A stretch of 64,000 bases of DNA. It comes from Ruminococcus sp. (GTDB lineage Bacteria; Bacillota; Clostridia; Oscillospirales; Ruminococcaceae). This document shows, one piece after another, positions 1-8,704 of this stretch; position 1 is the first letter of the stretch, and every line of letters starts with the position of its first letter. A program made the position numbers and the translations under genes. Where the stretch lies: the NCBI GenBank assembly GCA_015066935.1, contig SVNK01000003.1, positions 206,910 to 270,909 of the forward strand. Reading direction: 5' to 3'. The notes under the pieces were generated by a model. The model saw only the letters and a program-made list of their open reading frames with translations, had not been told where the DNA came from and searched no databases.

Positions 1-677
1 ATAACGCTATCGTTATGGCTTACGCTTACGACCTTACAAAGGATATTGATTACATGAACGGTGTTACAACTGCTATGGACTACCTCTTCGGTGTTAACCC
101 GCTTTCATTCTCCTTCGTAACAGGTTACGGTACATATAAGGAGCAGAATCCTCACCACAGATACTGGTCATATGAGCTTGATAAGACTCTGCCTATGGCT
201 CCCGACGGAGTTCTCTCCGGTGGTCCTAACGCAGGTCTCCAGGATCCTTATGTTCGTGCACTTGGATTCGTTCCCGGTAAGGATGGCAACCCCTCACAGA
301 GATGTTATGTTGACTCAATTGAAGCTTGGTCTACAAACGAGGTAACAATCAACTGGAACTCACCTTTCGCTTGGATCGTTTCATTCCTTCAGGATGAAGC
401 TCCTAATCCTATTCCTGATCCTACTACCGGTTCTTCAGAGGGTACAACAGGTGGTGGCACAGCTACTCTCTGGGGTGACGCTAACTGTGACGATAAGGTA
501 AACCTTGCAGACGCAGTTCTTATCATGCAGAACAAGGCTAATCCTTCTAAGTACTCCATCACAGCTCAGGGCGAGCTCAACGGTGACGTTGATGAGAACG
601 GTAACGGTCTCACAAATAAGGATGCTCTCAAGATTCAGCAGTTCATGCTCGGTCTTGTAACATCCCTCGAGCCCTAA
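1..677 (+). CDS. Glycoside hydrolase family 9 cellulase, C-terminal part with type I dockerin (5' partial)
   Basis: This is the 3' end of a secreted cellulase; the frame is open to the window edge, so the start and the catalytic base Asp lie outside. GH9 landmarks are visible: NPHHRYW, a GVLSGGPN loop and STNEVTINWNSPFAW, whose Glu is the family's proton donor. A short Pro/Thr/Gly-rich linker follows. A type I dockerin then ends the protein, with two Ca-binding repeats beginning GDANCDDKVNLADAVLIMQ and NGDVDENGNGLTNKDAL. Family knowledge says the dockerin plugs the enzyme into a cohesin scaffold (cellulosome). No cohesin is encoded in this window. A strong terminator follows. Confidence 0.93.
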   Translation, partial: NAIVMAYAYDLTKDIDYMNGVTTAMDYLFGVNPLSFSFVTGYGTYKEQNPHHRYWSYELDKTLPMAPDGVLSGGPNAGLQDPYVRALGFVPGKDGNPSQRCYVDSIEAWSTNEVTINWNSPFAWIVSFLQDEAPNPIPDPTTGSSEGTTGGGTATLWGDANCDDKVNLADAVLIMQNKANPSKYSITAQGELNGDVDENGNGLTNKDALKIQQFMLGLVTSLEP

Positions 678-695
678 GTCAAATTAACAAAAATT

Positions 696-724
696 AAGGG
701 ACGCAAATGCGTCCCTTTTTTTGT
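696..724 (+). terminator. Rho-independent terminator after GH9 gene
   Basis: A perfect stem (aagggacgc / gcgtccctt, loop aaat) is followed directly by a run of T. It lies about 20 bp after the GH9 stop codon. Confidence 0.9.
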
Positions 725-754
725 GTTTCTACATAATATAAATGCATAAAAATC

Positions 755-786
755 AAGGCTGTGTAAATCTACACAGCCTTTTGTGT
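755..786. terminator. Second hairpin downstream of GH9
   Basis: A 10-bp perfect stem (aaggctgtgt / acacagcctt, loop aaatct) is followed by ttttgtgtt. It may act as a backup terminator. Confidence 0.55.
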
Positions 787-797
787 TAAATGCTGAA

Positions 798-1045
798 TTA
801 ATGTCAGCTCATCAACTTAAAATTGGCTTAATATAGCTTTATAAAGCCAATTTTAAGTTTACAAAGTGCAAGAAAAAATAAAGGAATTGATAATTTTTCT
901 TGCACTTTGTTTTGCCCTATAGGGCAAAATGAGCATGACATCAATGAATGTGATGCGCAAATTTCTCATATTATAAAGAATTTGCGCTACCCGAACGAAG
1001 TTCGGGGCAATAACCGCCTGACGGCGGTTATTGAGGACACATGAA
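798..1045 (+). repeat. 248-bp six-hairpin repeat, copy A (full length)
   Basis: Full-length copy running from TTAATGTCAGCTC to GAGGACACATGAA; the right end has one change from the usual ACATTAA. It has six hairpins in order: aaaattggct/agccaatttt, caaagtgcaag/cttgcactttg, ttttgccc/gggcaaaa, gcgcaaat/atttgcgc (imperfect), ccgaac/gttcgg and ataaccgcc/ggcggttat. The other copies are at 21046, 24914, 38058, 42569 and 59516. It abuts the stop codon of the convergent dockerin gene. A TATAAT sits at its right edge, but no -35 box faces it and no gene start lies on the promoter-distal side. Confidence 0.9.
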
Positions 1046-2401
1046 TTATAACTCGGTCAATCCAAGGAGGAACTGCTGAATCAGAAGTGCATCCTTGTTT
1101 GTGATTCCGTCGCCTGTATCAGCAACGTCGCCGTTCTTTGCGCCCTGTTCAGAAAGTTCATACTTAGAGGGGTTAGCCTTGTACTGCATGATAAGAACTG
1201 CGTCTGCGAGGTTAACCTTATCGTCACAATTAGCATCGCCCTTTGCTGATTCCTCAGAGCCGGATGTATCAGGAGGCGTTGTTGAAGTTGAAGATGTTAC
1301 AGTAGTAGAAGTTGTTGTTACGGTGGTTGTAGTAGTGGTTGTAGTTGAACCGCTGTTCCATATTGCCTTGAGCTGAATTCCGATACCTGGTTCAGCACCT
1401 CTTACAAGGAATTCGTCGCCGGGCTGATAAATCTCATCACCGAACTGCCAGCCGCCGAAAGTGCTGCCCTCGACGGTGATTGTAGGCTCCGGAACAGTGA
1501 TTGTTGTACCGGTATCACCCTTTACAATGATGTTGTCTTTACCGGATTTGCCTTGCGAGAAAACTACAGCATAATTTATCGGCTTCCAAACCGCATACAT
1601 AACAACGTCTTCTTCAGGCATTATGTAGCCGCTGAGAGGCGAATATGTTTTGCCATCGTTTTCGCAGTACCAACCTGTAAGCTTGTAGCCGATTCTTGAG
1701 AAGCGGTTAGAAGCCTGAAGGTCTGTTGAGAATGTTTCGACATATTCGTACTGCATCATAGTAGCACCGAGTAGTCCGTCAACGTCTCCCGGGAGATATG
1801 TCATTTTGCGGAAGTTGTACCATTTTGCGGTAAGAGTAATGTCGTGATCGGGCATTACAATTCTGCTTTCACCACGGTAGATTTCGTCGTTATAAATCCA
1901 GCCGACGTGCTTTTTGCCTTCGACACCTGTAATGCCATAAAGCGAAACGGTGTGGAAAGAGCCTGGGAGACACGCCTGAGGCGGCATATCTTCACTGATA
2001 TCAATAGTCTGACCATCGACTTCGCAGACGTAATTTACGTGGAAAATGTCACCTTCTTCTTCATTCAGCCATACGGGCCTGAAGGTGAGGTCCTTTGTAT
2101 CGAGGCGGAGTGCGTCTCCGGGAGCATAACCACGGAAACCGTCGGCAGTCCAGCCGCTGAAAGAGTAACCTTCCTTTTCGAGAATAGCCTTGGGCATATA
2201 AACGGAAGAATTGGGCTTGCTGGTGATTGTTTCGATAACCGCATCATCCTCGATAGTGATACCATCGCCTTCATACTCAAATGAAACAGTAACCACGTCG
2301 TCAGTTGAGTCATCAGCAGAAGCGCTGACAGCAGCTGTAGATGTAATTCCTACCGCTGATGCAAGAATTAAAGAAACTATGCGATTGTGAATGTGTTTCA
2401 T
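1046..2401 (-). CDS. Secreted InlB-type beta-grasp repeat protein with type I dockerin
   Basis: A 451-residue secreted protein with no recognisable catalytic domain. MKHIHNR opens a signal peptide ending near SASADD. Four repeats of about 70 residues of the Listeria/Bacteroides InlB-B type (Flg_new) follow, each with a GYxFxGW-like core and an AxW/AVW end (FSGW, HVGW, LTGWY, FGGW). Then come a Thr-rich linker (about residues 365-390) and a dockerin beginning GDANCDDKVNLADAVLIMQ. The start was placed at 2401 because GGGAGG lies just upstream; an ATG further 5' (2428) lacks a ribosome site. The dockerin implies cellulosome attachment, and an adhesin or spacer role is inference. Confidence 0.88.
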   Translation of the reverse strand: MKHIHNRIVSLILASAVGITSTAAVSASADDSTDDVVTVSFEYEGDGITIEDDAVIETITSKPNSSVYMPKAILEKEGYSFSGWTADGFRGYAPGDALRLDTKDLTFRPVWLNEEEGDIFHVNYVCEVDGQTIDISEDMPPQACLPGSFHTVSLYGITGVEGKKHVGWIYNDEIYRGESRIVMPDHDITLTAKWYNFRKMTYLPGDVDGLLGATMMQYEYVETFSTDLQASNRFSRIGYKLTGWYCENDGKTYSPLSGYIMPEEDVVMYAVWKPINYAVVFSQGKSGKDNIIVKGDTGTTITVPEPTITVEGSTFGGWQFGDEIYQPGDEFLVRGAEPGIGIQLKAIWNSGSTTTTTTTTVTTTSTTVTSSTSTTPPDTSGSEESAKGDANCDDKVNLADAVLIMQYKANPSKYELSEQGAKNGDVADTGDGITNKDALLIQQFLLGLTEL

Positions 2402-2431
2402 ATTCCCTCCCATCCCGGTGCATTGCACCGT

Positions 2432-2608
2432 TTACATGAAACGATTTTTTTCTTTATTGTAAGAATATCCGATGGGGGACAGCTTACGCTGGATTTCTTC
2501 GGGAGAAACCATAAGACTTTTACATAGTTCATCGAAACTGGGATACCGGTCCCTGAGCAGAGTGTTAACATAGCTTAACAGTATCGCAGGATCGTTCGGG
2601 ATGTTCAT
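2432..2608 (-). CDS. DUF4250 family small protein (58 aa)
   Basis: A short gene read on the minus strand: it begins MNIPNDPAILLSYVNTLLRD and ends SYNKEKNRFM, with AAAGGAGAA upstream of the ATG. The opening MNIPNDPxILLSYxNTxLRD and the GYxYxxExNRF ending match DUF4250, a family of about 60 residues in Clostridia with no known function. The middle part (FDELCKSLMVSPEEIQRKLSPIG) looks helical, perhaps like a small helix-turn-helix. It lies upstream of the InlB-repeat dockerin gene on the same strand and may be co-transcribed with it (30-bp gap). Confidence 0.8.
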   Translation of the reverse strand: MNIPNDPAILLSYVNTLLRDRYPSFDELCKSLMVSPEEIQRKLSPIGYSYNKEKNRFM

Positions 2609-2996
2609 ATTATCATTTCTCCTTTTTGAATTGCGGCAGGAATGCAGTGCAGGACATCCGTGCCTGAAAATCGGACATTACTACATATATTTAATATACA
2701 ATAATTATCAAAGCGTGTCAACAAATTTTAAACATAATTATTTGTGAATTTTTGGTAAATTTGTAATTTGAAAAAAATAAAAAAATGGCGAAAAATAGCA
2801 TATGTTAGCTGTATATAACATATTTTTGTGCAGTTTGTGTGATATGCACAATTTTTTGAGTGCTAATTAGGTGAAAAAAGCGATAGCAATTTCTATTATA
2901 ATATGTTATAATATGATACAGATATGTGGATTTTAACATATTTCTTAAGCCAAAGATTGTTATTTATTTCACATGAAGTAAAAGGAGGTTCATTTA
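2609..2996. other. AT-rich divergent intergenic region
   Basis: This is a 388-bp gap between divergent genes, very AT-rich and without an ORF or obvious structured RNA. Two overlapping TATAAT hexamers lie at 2897-2902 and 2907-2912, upstream of the hydrogenase operon, but neither has a convincing -35 at 17 bp. The hydrogenase promoter is probably here. A strong AAAGGAGG lies before the first gene. Confidence 0.6.
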
Positions 2997-3494
2997 ATGA
3001 ATTCAGCTAAATCAACTGTTCCCTTCAAGGGTACTCCTGAACAGGAGGCACAGCTTCTCGCAGTAATTAACGAGAAGAAGAGTGATAAGGGTGCTCTCAT
3101 GCCCATTCTCCAGAAAGCACAGGAGATCTACGGTTACCTTCCTATCGAGGTTCAGACCATTATTTCCAATGAAACAGGTATTCCGCTTGAGAAGATTTAT
3201 GGTGTTGTAACATTCTACGCACAGTTCTCACTCTTCCCGAAGGGCGAATACACAATTTCTGTATGCCTCGGTACAGCTTGCTATGTAAAGGGCTCAGGAG
3301 ATATCTTCGACAAGCTCCAGGAGAAGCTTGGAATTGCAGGCGGAGAGTGTACTCCCGACGGTAAGTTCTCTCTTGAAGCGTGCCGCTGCATCGGTGCATG
3401 CGGACTTGCTCCCGTACTCACTGTCAATGAGGACGTTTACGGACGTCTCACTGTTGACGATGTAGACAAGATTATCGAAAAGTATAACGCATAA
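2997..3494 (+). CDS. hydC: NuoE-like [2Fe-2S] subunit of bifurcating [FeFe]-hydrogenase (HydC)
   Basis: A 165-residue thioredoxin-like ferredoxin subunit, the 24-kDa NuoE family. It carries the four-cysteine [2Fe-2S] pattern in two pairs: VCLGTACYVKG and EACRCIGACG. It starts the operon with an AAAGGAGG ribosome site and is followed 27 bp later by the NuoF-like subunit. In HydABC-type hydrogenases this subunit relays electrons in the flavin-based complex that uses NADH and reduced ferredoxin together to make H2. The order hydC-hydB-hydA and the family content support this role. The protein is cytoplasmic. Confidence 0.92.
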   Translation: MNSAKSTVPFKGTPEQEAQLLAVINEKKSDKGALMPILQKAQEIYGYLPIEVQTIISNETGIPLEKIYGVVTFYAQFSLFPKGEYTISVCLGTACYVKGSGDIFDKLQEKLGIAGGECTPDGKFSLEACRCIGACGLAPVLTVNEDVYGRLTVDDVDKIIEKYNA

Positions 3495-3521
3495 TATACA
3501 TAACTGTTAGGAGGTTAACTT

Positions 3522-5420
3522 ATGAAGACTCTTGAAGAACTCAAGGCTGTCAGAGAATCTATGGAGGGCGAAGTTGCTCTCAGAACTCATGGCAACGCTT
3601 CTTCAAAATATGAAAGACACGTCCTTGTTTGCGGCGGTACAGGATGTACATCATCCGGTTCACCCAAGCTCATTGCAAAGCTTGAGGAGGAATTCGCAGC
3701 AAAGGGACTCACAGATAAGGTTCAGATTGTAAAGACAGGTTGTTTCGGTCTTTGCGAGAGAGGTCCCATCATGATCGTTTACCCCGAGGGTTCATTCTAC
3801 TCACGTGTTGAGCTTGATGAGATTCCCCGCATCGTAGACGAGCATCTTATCGGCGGAAATCCTGTTAAGGAATTCCTCTATGAAGAAACAGTTGACGGCG
3901 ATAACATCAAGTCACTTGACGATACATCATTCTATAAGAAGCAGCACCGTGTTGCTCTCAGAAACTGTGGTGTTATCAACCCTGAGTGCATTAATGAGTA
4001 TATCGGCCGTGACGGATACAAGGCTCTCGGTAAGGTTCTCACAGAGATGACTCCTGAGGATGTTATCCAGACAATCCTTGATTCAGGTCTCCGTGGACGT
4101 GGAGGCGGCGGCTTCCCCACAGGTATGAAGTGGAAGCTTGCAAGAAATATCGTTCCCGATGCAGACATCAAGTATGTTTGCTGTAATGCCGACGAGGGTG
4201 ACCCGGGTGCATTCATGGACCGTTCCGTTCTTGAGGGCGACCCCCATGTTCTCCTTGAGGCTATGACAATCGCCGGTTACGCAATCGGCGCAAATCAGGG
4301 TTATGTATATGTTCGTGCAGAGTACCCCATCGCTGTAGACCGTCTTAACATCGCTATCCAGCAGGCTCGTGAGGCAGGTATGCTCGGTAAGGACATCTTC
4401 GGAACAGGCTTTGATTTCGATATCGACCTCCGTCTCGGCGCAGGCGCATTCGTTTGCGGTGAGGAAACAGCTCTCATGACATCAATCGAGGGTAATCGTG
4501 GTGAGCCCAGACCCAGACCTCCTTTCCCTGCTGAAAAGGGCCTCTACAACAAGCCCACAATCCTCAACAATGTTGAAACATATGCAAATATTCCCCAGAT
4601 TATCCTTAACGGTGCAGACTGGTTCAAGGGTATGGGTACAGAAAAGTCCAAGGGTACAAAGGTATTCGCTCTCGGTGGTAAGATCAACAACACAGGTCTC
4701 GTAGAAGTTCCTATGGGAACAACTCTCCGTGAAGTTATCGAGGAAATCGGCGGCGGTATCCCCAACGGCAAGAAGTTCAAGGCTGCTCAGACAGGCGGAC
4801 CTTCAGGCGGATGTATCCCTGCAGAGCATTTCGATATTCCGATTGACTACGATAACCTCATCGGTATCGGTTCAATGATGGGTTCAGGCGGACTTATCGT
4901 TATGGACGAAGACAACTGTATGGTTGACATCGCTAAGTTCTTCCTCGAATTCACAGTAGACGAGTCATGCGGTAAGTGTACACCCTGCCGTATCGGTACA
5001 AAGAGAATGTACGAGATTCTCGACAAGATTACAAAGGGTAAGGGAACTCTTGAGGATATCGACAAGCTCGAAGAGCTTTGCTACCACATCAAGACAAACT
5101 CACTCTGCGGTCTCGGACAGACAGCTCCCAACCCTGTTCTTTCAACACTCAAGTTCTTCAGAGACGAGTATATTGCTCACGTTGTTGACAAGAAGTGTCC
5201 CGCAGGCGTATGTAAGGACCTCCTCAGCTTTGAGATCATCAAGGACAGCTGTATCGGCTGTGGACTTTGTGCAAAGCAGTGTCCCGCATCTGCAATCACA
5301 AGAACAGATTATATTGCTCCCGGAAAGAAGCTTGCCGCTATGGAAATCGACAAGGATAAGTGCGTAAAGTGCGGTGCATGTATAGCTTCATGTAAGTTCA
5401 AGGCAATTATCAAGAAATAA
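3522..5420 (+). CDS. hydB: NuoF-like flavoprotein subunit of bifurcating [FeFe]-hydrogenase (HydB)
   Basis: A 632-residue subunit carrying FMN, the NAD site and Fe-S clusters. The N-terminal thioredoxin-like [2Fe-2S] domain has VCGGTGCTSSGS and KTGCFGLCERGP. The NuoF core has the glycine-rich GLRGRGGGGFPTGMKW (FMN/NADH site) and the [4Fe-4S] motif SCGKCTPCRIGTKRM. The C-terminus adds two ferredoxin-type [4Fe-4S] motifs (CIGCGLCAKQCP and CVKCGACIASC). This architecture (2Fe-2S, NuoF, 2x4Fe-4S) is typical of HydB and HndC proteins and not of complex I. It is the NAD(H)-reacting and likely bifurcating subunit. It is followed 15 bp later by hydA. Confidence 0.95.
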   Translation: MKTLEELKAVRESMEGEVALRTHGNASSKYERHVLVCGGTGCTSSGSPKLIAKLEEEFAAKGLTDKVQIVKTGCFGLCERGPIMIVYPEGSFYSRVELDEIPRIVDEHLIGGNPVKEFLYEETVDGDNIKSLDDTSFYKKQHRVALRNCGVINPECINEYIGRDGYKALGKVLTEMTPEDVIQTILDSGLRGRGGGGFPTGMKWKLARNIVPDADIKYVCCNADEGDPGAFMDRSVLEGDPHVLLEAMTIAGYAIGANQGYVYVRAEYPIAVDRLNIAIQQAREAGMLGKDIFGTGFDFDIDLRLGAGAFVCGEETALMTSIEGNRGEPRPRPPFPAEKGLYNKPTILNNVETYANIPQIILNGADWFKGMGTEKSKGTKVFALGGKINNTGLVEVPMGTTLREVIEEIGGGIPNGKKFKAAQTGGPSGGCIPAEHFDIPIDYDNLIGIGSMMGSGGLIVMDEDNCMVDIAKFFLEFTVDESCGKCTPCRIGTKRMYEILDKITKGKGTLEDIDKLEELCYHIKTNSLCGLGQTAPNPVLSTLKFFRDEYIAHVVDKKCPAGVCKDLLSFEIIKDSCIGCGLCAKQCPASAITRTDYIAPGKKLAAMEIDKDKCVKCGACIASCKFKAIIKK

Positions 5421-5435
5421 GCGGAGGAACATATA

Positions 5436-7181
5436 ATGGAAAATATCACAGTTAAAGTTAATGGTGTTGAAGTCTCCGTACCCAAGGGTGCAACAGTCCT
5501 TGAGGCTGCACACGCTGCAGGTTTTGAGATTCCCACACTTTGCTATATGAAGGAAATCAACGAGATCGGTGCTTGCCGTATCTGCGTTACAGAAGTAAAC
5601 GAAGGCAGAGGCTTCCGTCTTGTTGCAGGCTGTGTTTATCCCTGCACAGACAATATGGAAATCCTCACAGCTTCACCCAAGGTTATTGAGTCCAGAAAGA
5701 GAACGCTTGAGCTCATTCTTTCAACTCATGACAGAAAGTGCCTCTCCTGCGTAAGAAGCGGCAACTGCGAGCTTCAGAAGCTCTGCAAGGACTACGGCAT
5801 CGAGGATGCTTCCATATATGACGGCGCAAAGCCTGAGTATGAGATCGACAACTCCGCAGCTCATATGTACCGTGACAACAACAAGTGTATCCTTTGCCGC
5901 CGCTGCGTAGCAGTATGTGCAAACACACAGGGTATCGGTGTTATCGGTGCAAACGAGAGAGGCTTCAAGACATATATCGGTTCTGCATTTGACATGGGAC
6001 TCGGCGAGACAAGCTGTGTATCCTGTGGTCAGTGTATCGCAGTATGTCCTGTAGGCGCAATCGCTGAAAAGGATTACATCAAGCCTGTTCTTGAGGCAAT
6101 TGCTGATCCTGAGAAGGTTGTTCTTGTACAGACAGCTCCTGCTGTTCGTGCAGGTCTTGGTGAGTGCTTCGGACTTCCCATCGGCACAAACGTTGAAGGC
6201 AAGATGGTTGCAGCTCTCAGAAAGCTCGGTTTCGATAAGGTGTTCGACACTGATTTCGCTGCTGACCTTACAATCATGGAAGAAGCTACAGAGTTCCTTG
6301 ACAGAGTCAAGAACGGCGGAAAGCTTCCCCTTATCACATCATGTTCACCCGGTTGGGTTAAGTACTGCGAGCACTACTTCCCTGAGATGACAGAGAATCT
6401 TTCAAGCTGTAAGTCACCTCAGCAGATGTTCGGTGCAGTAGCTAAGACATATTATGCTGAGAAGATCGGCGTTGATCCCAAGAATATCGTTATGGTATCA
6501 ATCATGCCTTGTACAGCTAAGAAGTTCGAAATCGGCAGAGACGACCAGAATGCTGCCGGTGTTCCTGATGTTGATTACTCACTTACAACACGTGAGCTTG
6601 GCAGAATGATTGAGCGTGCAGGTATCAACTTCCTCGGACTTGAGGACGAGAAGTTTGACGATCCGCTCGGAATCTCAACAGGTGCAGGCGTTATCTTCGG
6701 TGCTACAGGCGGTGTTATGGAGGCTGCTCTCAGAACAGCTGTTTATACACTCACAGGCGAGACTGTAACAGACCTCCCCGAAGTTCGTGGAACAGCAGGC
6801 ATCAAGGAGGCTACTTACAATGTAGCAGGCATGGATGTTAAGGTTGCTGTAGTAAGCGGTCTTGCAAACGCTAAGGAAGTTCTTGAGAAGGTACAGAGCG
6901 GCGAAGCTGATTACCAGTTCATTGAAATCATGGCATGTCCCGGCGGCTGTGTAAACGGCGGCGGTCAGCCTCAGGTTGCAATGGGTATCAGAAACTTCAC
7001 TGACCTCAGATCCGAAAGAGCTAAGGTTCTCTACAACCTTGACAAGGAGATGCCTCTCAGACAGTCTCACAACAACCCTGCTGTAAAGGCACTCTATGAT
7101 GAGTTCCTTGAGAAGCCCGGCAGTCACAAGGCTCATGAGCTTCTCCACACAACATACGTTAAGAGAACAATCAATAAGTAA
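5436..7181 (+). CDS. hydA: [FeFe]-hydrogenase catalytic subunit (HydA)
   Basis: A 581-residue catalytic subunit. From the N-terminus it has a plant-type [2Fe-2S] domain (CYMKEINEIGACRIC), a His/Cys cluster (HDRKCLSCVRSGNCELQKLC), two ferredoxin-type [4Fe-4S] motifs (CILCRRCVAVC and CVSCGQCIAVCPVGA) and the H-cluster domain. All three H-cluster signatures are present: TSCSPGWVKYCE, MPCTAKKFE and MACPGGCVNGGGQP. No signal peptide is seen, so it is cytoplasmic. It lacks the extra C-terminal [2Fe-2S] domain of the longer Thermotoga enzyme. Ruminococcus albus HydABC is a known electron-bifurcating hydrogenase, and this operon fits that type. Confidence 0.97.
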   Translation: MENITVKVNGVEVSVPKGATVLEAAHAAGFEIPTLCYMKEINEIGACRICVTEVNEGRGFRLVAGCVYPCTDNMEILTASPKVIESRKRTLELILSTHDRKCLSCVRSGNCELQKLCKDYGIEDASIYDGAKPEYEIDNSAAHMYRDNNKCILCRRCVAVCANTQGIGVIGANERGFKTYIGSAFDMGLGETSCVSCGQCIAVCPVGAIAEKDYIKPVLEAIADPEKVVLVQTAPAVRAGLGECFGLPIGTNVEGKMVAALRKLGFDKVFDTDFAADLTIMEEATEFLDRVKNGGKLPLITSCSPGWVKYCEHYFPEMTENLSSCKSPQQMFGAVAKTYYAEKIGVDPKNIVMVSIMPCTAKKFEIGRDDQNAAGVPDVDYSLTTRELGRMIERAGINFLGLEDEKFDDPLGISTGAGVIFGATGGVMEAALRTAVYTLTGETVTDLPEVRGTAGIKEATYNVAGMDVKVAVVSGLANAKEVLEKVQSGEADYQFIEIMACPGGCVNGGGQPQVAMGIRNFTDLRSERAKVLYNLDKEMPLRQSHNNPAVKALYDEFLEKPGSHKAHELLHTTYVKRTINK

Positions 7182-7216
7182 TTAAGACACACGGTCAGCC
7201 GTATGTCAGAACAGGG

Positions 7217-7246
7217 CGCTGTGGCTTATGTCACAGCGTCTTTTTG
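7217..7246 (+). terminator. Terminator of the hydCBA operon
   Basis: Stem cgctgtg / cacagcg followed by tctttttg, 36 bp after the hydA stop codon. Confidence 0.85.
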
Positions 7247-7262
7247 TTAAGGAGGTATCAAT

Positions 7263-7922
7263 ATGGCAAGAACAATTGCAATCAACGGTACAGGCACTGC
7301 CTCGGTGAAGCCTGACAGAATCAGTATTTCGCTCACACTTTTTGCTCTTGACACCGATTACGCAAAGGCAATGCAGAAAGCCTCACAACAGCTCGAATCG
7401 TTGAAAAAGAGCATGGGTTCGGTTGGCTTTGATTCGGACGAGATCAAAACGACAGGTTTTAATGTCCGTACAGAATACGAGACTGTTTTCAATGAGATTA
7501 ATCAGCGGAAAAATGTCTTTAAGGGATACAACTGTATTCATAATCTGAAGATTGATTTTGATATGGACACTGAACGTCTGGCGGCTGTTTTGTCAGCAAT
7601 TTCGTGTGCATCCGCAGAGCCGGAACTTCATATAGCGTTTACGGTTGAGAACAGCGAGGAAATCAGGGAAAACCTGCTTAGGGCCGCTGCTGAGAATTCC
7701 AGAAAGAATGCAGAAATCCTTTGTGACGCTACGGGAGTGAAGCTTGGTAATCTGATTTCAGTGAGATATGATATTGACAACATGTCGTTTGTGTCGCCTA
7801 CTTCGTACAGAATGGATAGGAATTGTATGCTTTCTGCGTCGGCTGACGGGTGCTCAATAGACATAAATCCCGAAAACATTGAACTCAGCGAGAACGTGGA
7901 GTTTGAGTGGGAGATCGTATAA
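7263..7922 (+). CDS. SIMPL domain protein (DUF541)
   Basis: A 219-residue protein opening ARTIAINGTGTASVKPDRISISLTL, the hallmark start of SIMPL/DUF541 proteins (relatives of E. coli YggE and BP26). Unlike most relatives it shows no signal peptide or lipoprotein Cys, so it appears cytoplasmic. An AAGGAGGT ribosome site lies before the ATG. The biochemical role of the family is unsettled; oxidative-stress links are reported for some members. It is followed 39 bp later by the deaminase gene on the same strand. Confidence 0.85.
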   Translation: MARTIAINGTGTASVKPDRISISLTLFALDTDYAKAMQKASQQLESLKKSMGSVGFDSDEIKTTGFNVRTEYETVFNEINQRKNVFKGYNCIHNLKIDFDMDTERLAAVLSAISCASAEPELHIAFTVENSEEIRENLLRAAAENSRKNAEILCDATGVKLGNLISVRYDIDNMSFVSPTSYRMDRNCMLSASADGCSIDINPENIELSENVEFEWEIV

Positions 7923-7961
7923 CCGCAAGTACTGTTGCAATAATGAATGGGGGAAAGGTAT

Positions 7962-8435
7962 ATGATTGAAAAGCTTGATCCGATGCAGGAAGCTGCATCA
8001 GAAGCGGAAAACGGCGTGAAATCAGGGCATGGCGGACCGTTTGGTGCTGTTATTGTCAAGGATGGCAAAATAATCGGCAGGGGACACAATAGTGTTATCC
8101 TGAACAACGACCCTACATCTCATGCTGAGGTTGAAGCGATTCGTTATGCGTGCCGCAGAACAGGAAGTTTTGACCTTTCGGGTACGGTGCTTTATACAAC
8201 GTGCTATCCGTGTCCGATGTGTCTCGGAGCGATTATGTGGGCGAGAATTGACAGGATATATTACTGTCTAAATTCGGAGGACGTTGCAAAAATAGGCTTT
8301 GATGACGGGGAATTTTATGATAATTTCAGCAATCCTGAATTTCTTGAAGGTTTTGCACATGTGAGTGATCAAGAAAGAGAAAGGTGTATTGAAATTCTGA
8401 AAAGCTACAGCAGTAATGAACATACGATATATTAG
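7962..8435 (+). CDS. CMP/dCMP-type zinc deaminase, guanine deaminase-like
   Basis: A 157-residue cytidine-deaminase-fold enzyme. The zinc site is complete: HAEVEAI (His and catalytic Glu) and PCPMC (two Cys). GGPFGAVIVKDG, NDPTSHAE and a long acidic C-terminal part (IGFDDGEFYDNF) resemble bacterial guanine deaminase (GuaD) more than TadA, which would act on tRNA. The start was placed at 7962 because GGGGGAAAGG sits 6-8 bp upstream; an in-frame ATG at 7947 lies inside that ribosome site. The likely reaction is guanine to xanthine. A terminator hairpin follows immediately. Confidence 0.85.
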   Translation: MIEKLDPMQEAASEAENGVKSGHGGPFGAVIVKDGKIIGRGHNSVILNNDPTSHAEVEAIRYACRRTGSFDLSGTVLYTTCYPCPMCLGAIMWARIDRIYYCLNSEDVAKIGFDDGEFYDNFSNPEFLEGFAHVSDQERERCIEILKSYSSNEHTIY

Positions 8436-8440
8436 CGTAA

Positions 8441-8477
8441 AACCTCACTGCAAAAGTATTTGCGGTGAGGTTCTTTG
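8441..8477 (+). terminator. Terminator after deaminase gene
   Basis: Stem aacctcactgc / gcggtgaggtt with one G-T pair, then ctttgtt. It lies just after the stop codon. Confidence 0.75.
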
Positions 8478-8487
8478 TTATCTGCGG

Positions 8488-8516
8488 TTGACATTTAAGC
8501 GGTGCAGTGATATAAT
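8488..8516 (+). promoter_or_regulatory. Consensus sigma-A promoter of tyrA
   Basis: TTGACA (8488-8493), 17-bp spacer, TATAAT (8511-8516), with a TG one base before the -10 (extended -10). The predicted start at about 8523 falls at the first bases of the inserted 180-bp element. Confidence 0.88.
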
Positions 8517-8524
8517 TAATAATA

Positions 8525-8704
8525 TTAAGGCAACACCGCACCAAAGCATGCCTTACGGCTTTGCACGAAATCTGCGTTCATATTTCCCGTCATCTTGCAC
8601 AGAAATTCCTTGACATACGTCAGTATGCCTACGGAATTTCTATACAATCTGACGAAAAATCTGTCTTCGCATCTTTCGTACAATCTCTGTGCGGTGCTGC
8701 CTAA
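8525..8704 (+). repeat. 180-bp inverted-repeat element (MITE-like), copy 1
   Basis: It begins TTAAGGCAACACCGCA and ends TGCGGTGCTGCCTAAA, so the ends are near-perfect inverted repeats. An inner hairpin (gaaattcc / ggaatttc) is centred on catacgtcagtatg. The second copy, also 180 bp and same strand, is at 62234. No coding capacity. It lies between the tyrA promoter and the tyrA ribosome site, so it would form most of the tyrA leader RNA. Confidence 0.88.

Noticed and set aside
798..1045. CRISPR-like array suggested by repeated hairpins
   Set aside because: The hairpins within one element differ from each other and there are no equal spacers; whole elements are dispersed.
798..1073. Active promoter at copy A like those at copies C, D and E
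   Set aside because: TATAAT is present at the edge, but the hexamer at 17 bp is GTTCCT, and no gene starts downstream on that strand.
6675..7148. 157-codon minus-strand open frame inside hydA
   Set aside because: Antisense to the H-cluster domain; composition reflects the hydA codons.
7962..8435. tRNA adenosine deaminase TadA
   Set aside because: The C-terminal region and zinc-site context fit guanine-deaminase-like proteins better, though this is by eye.
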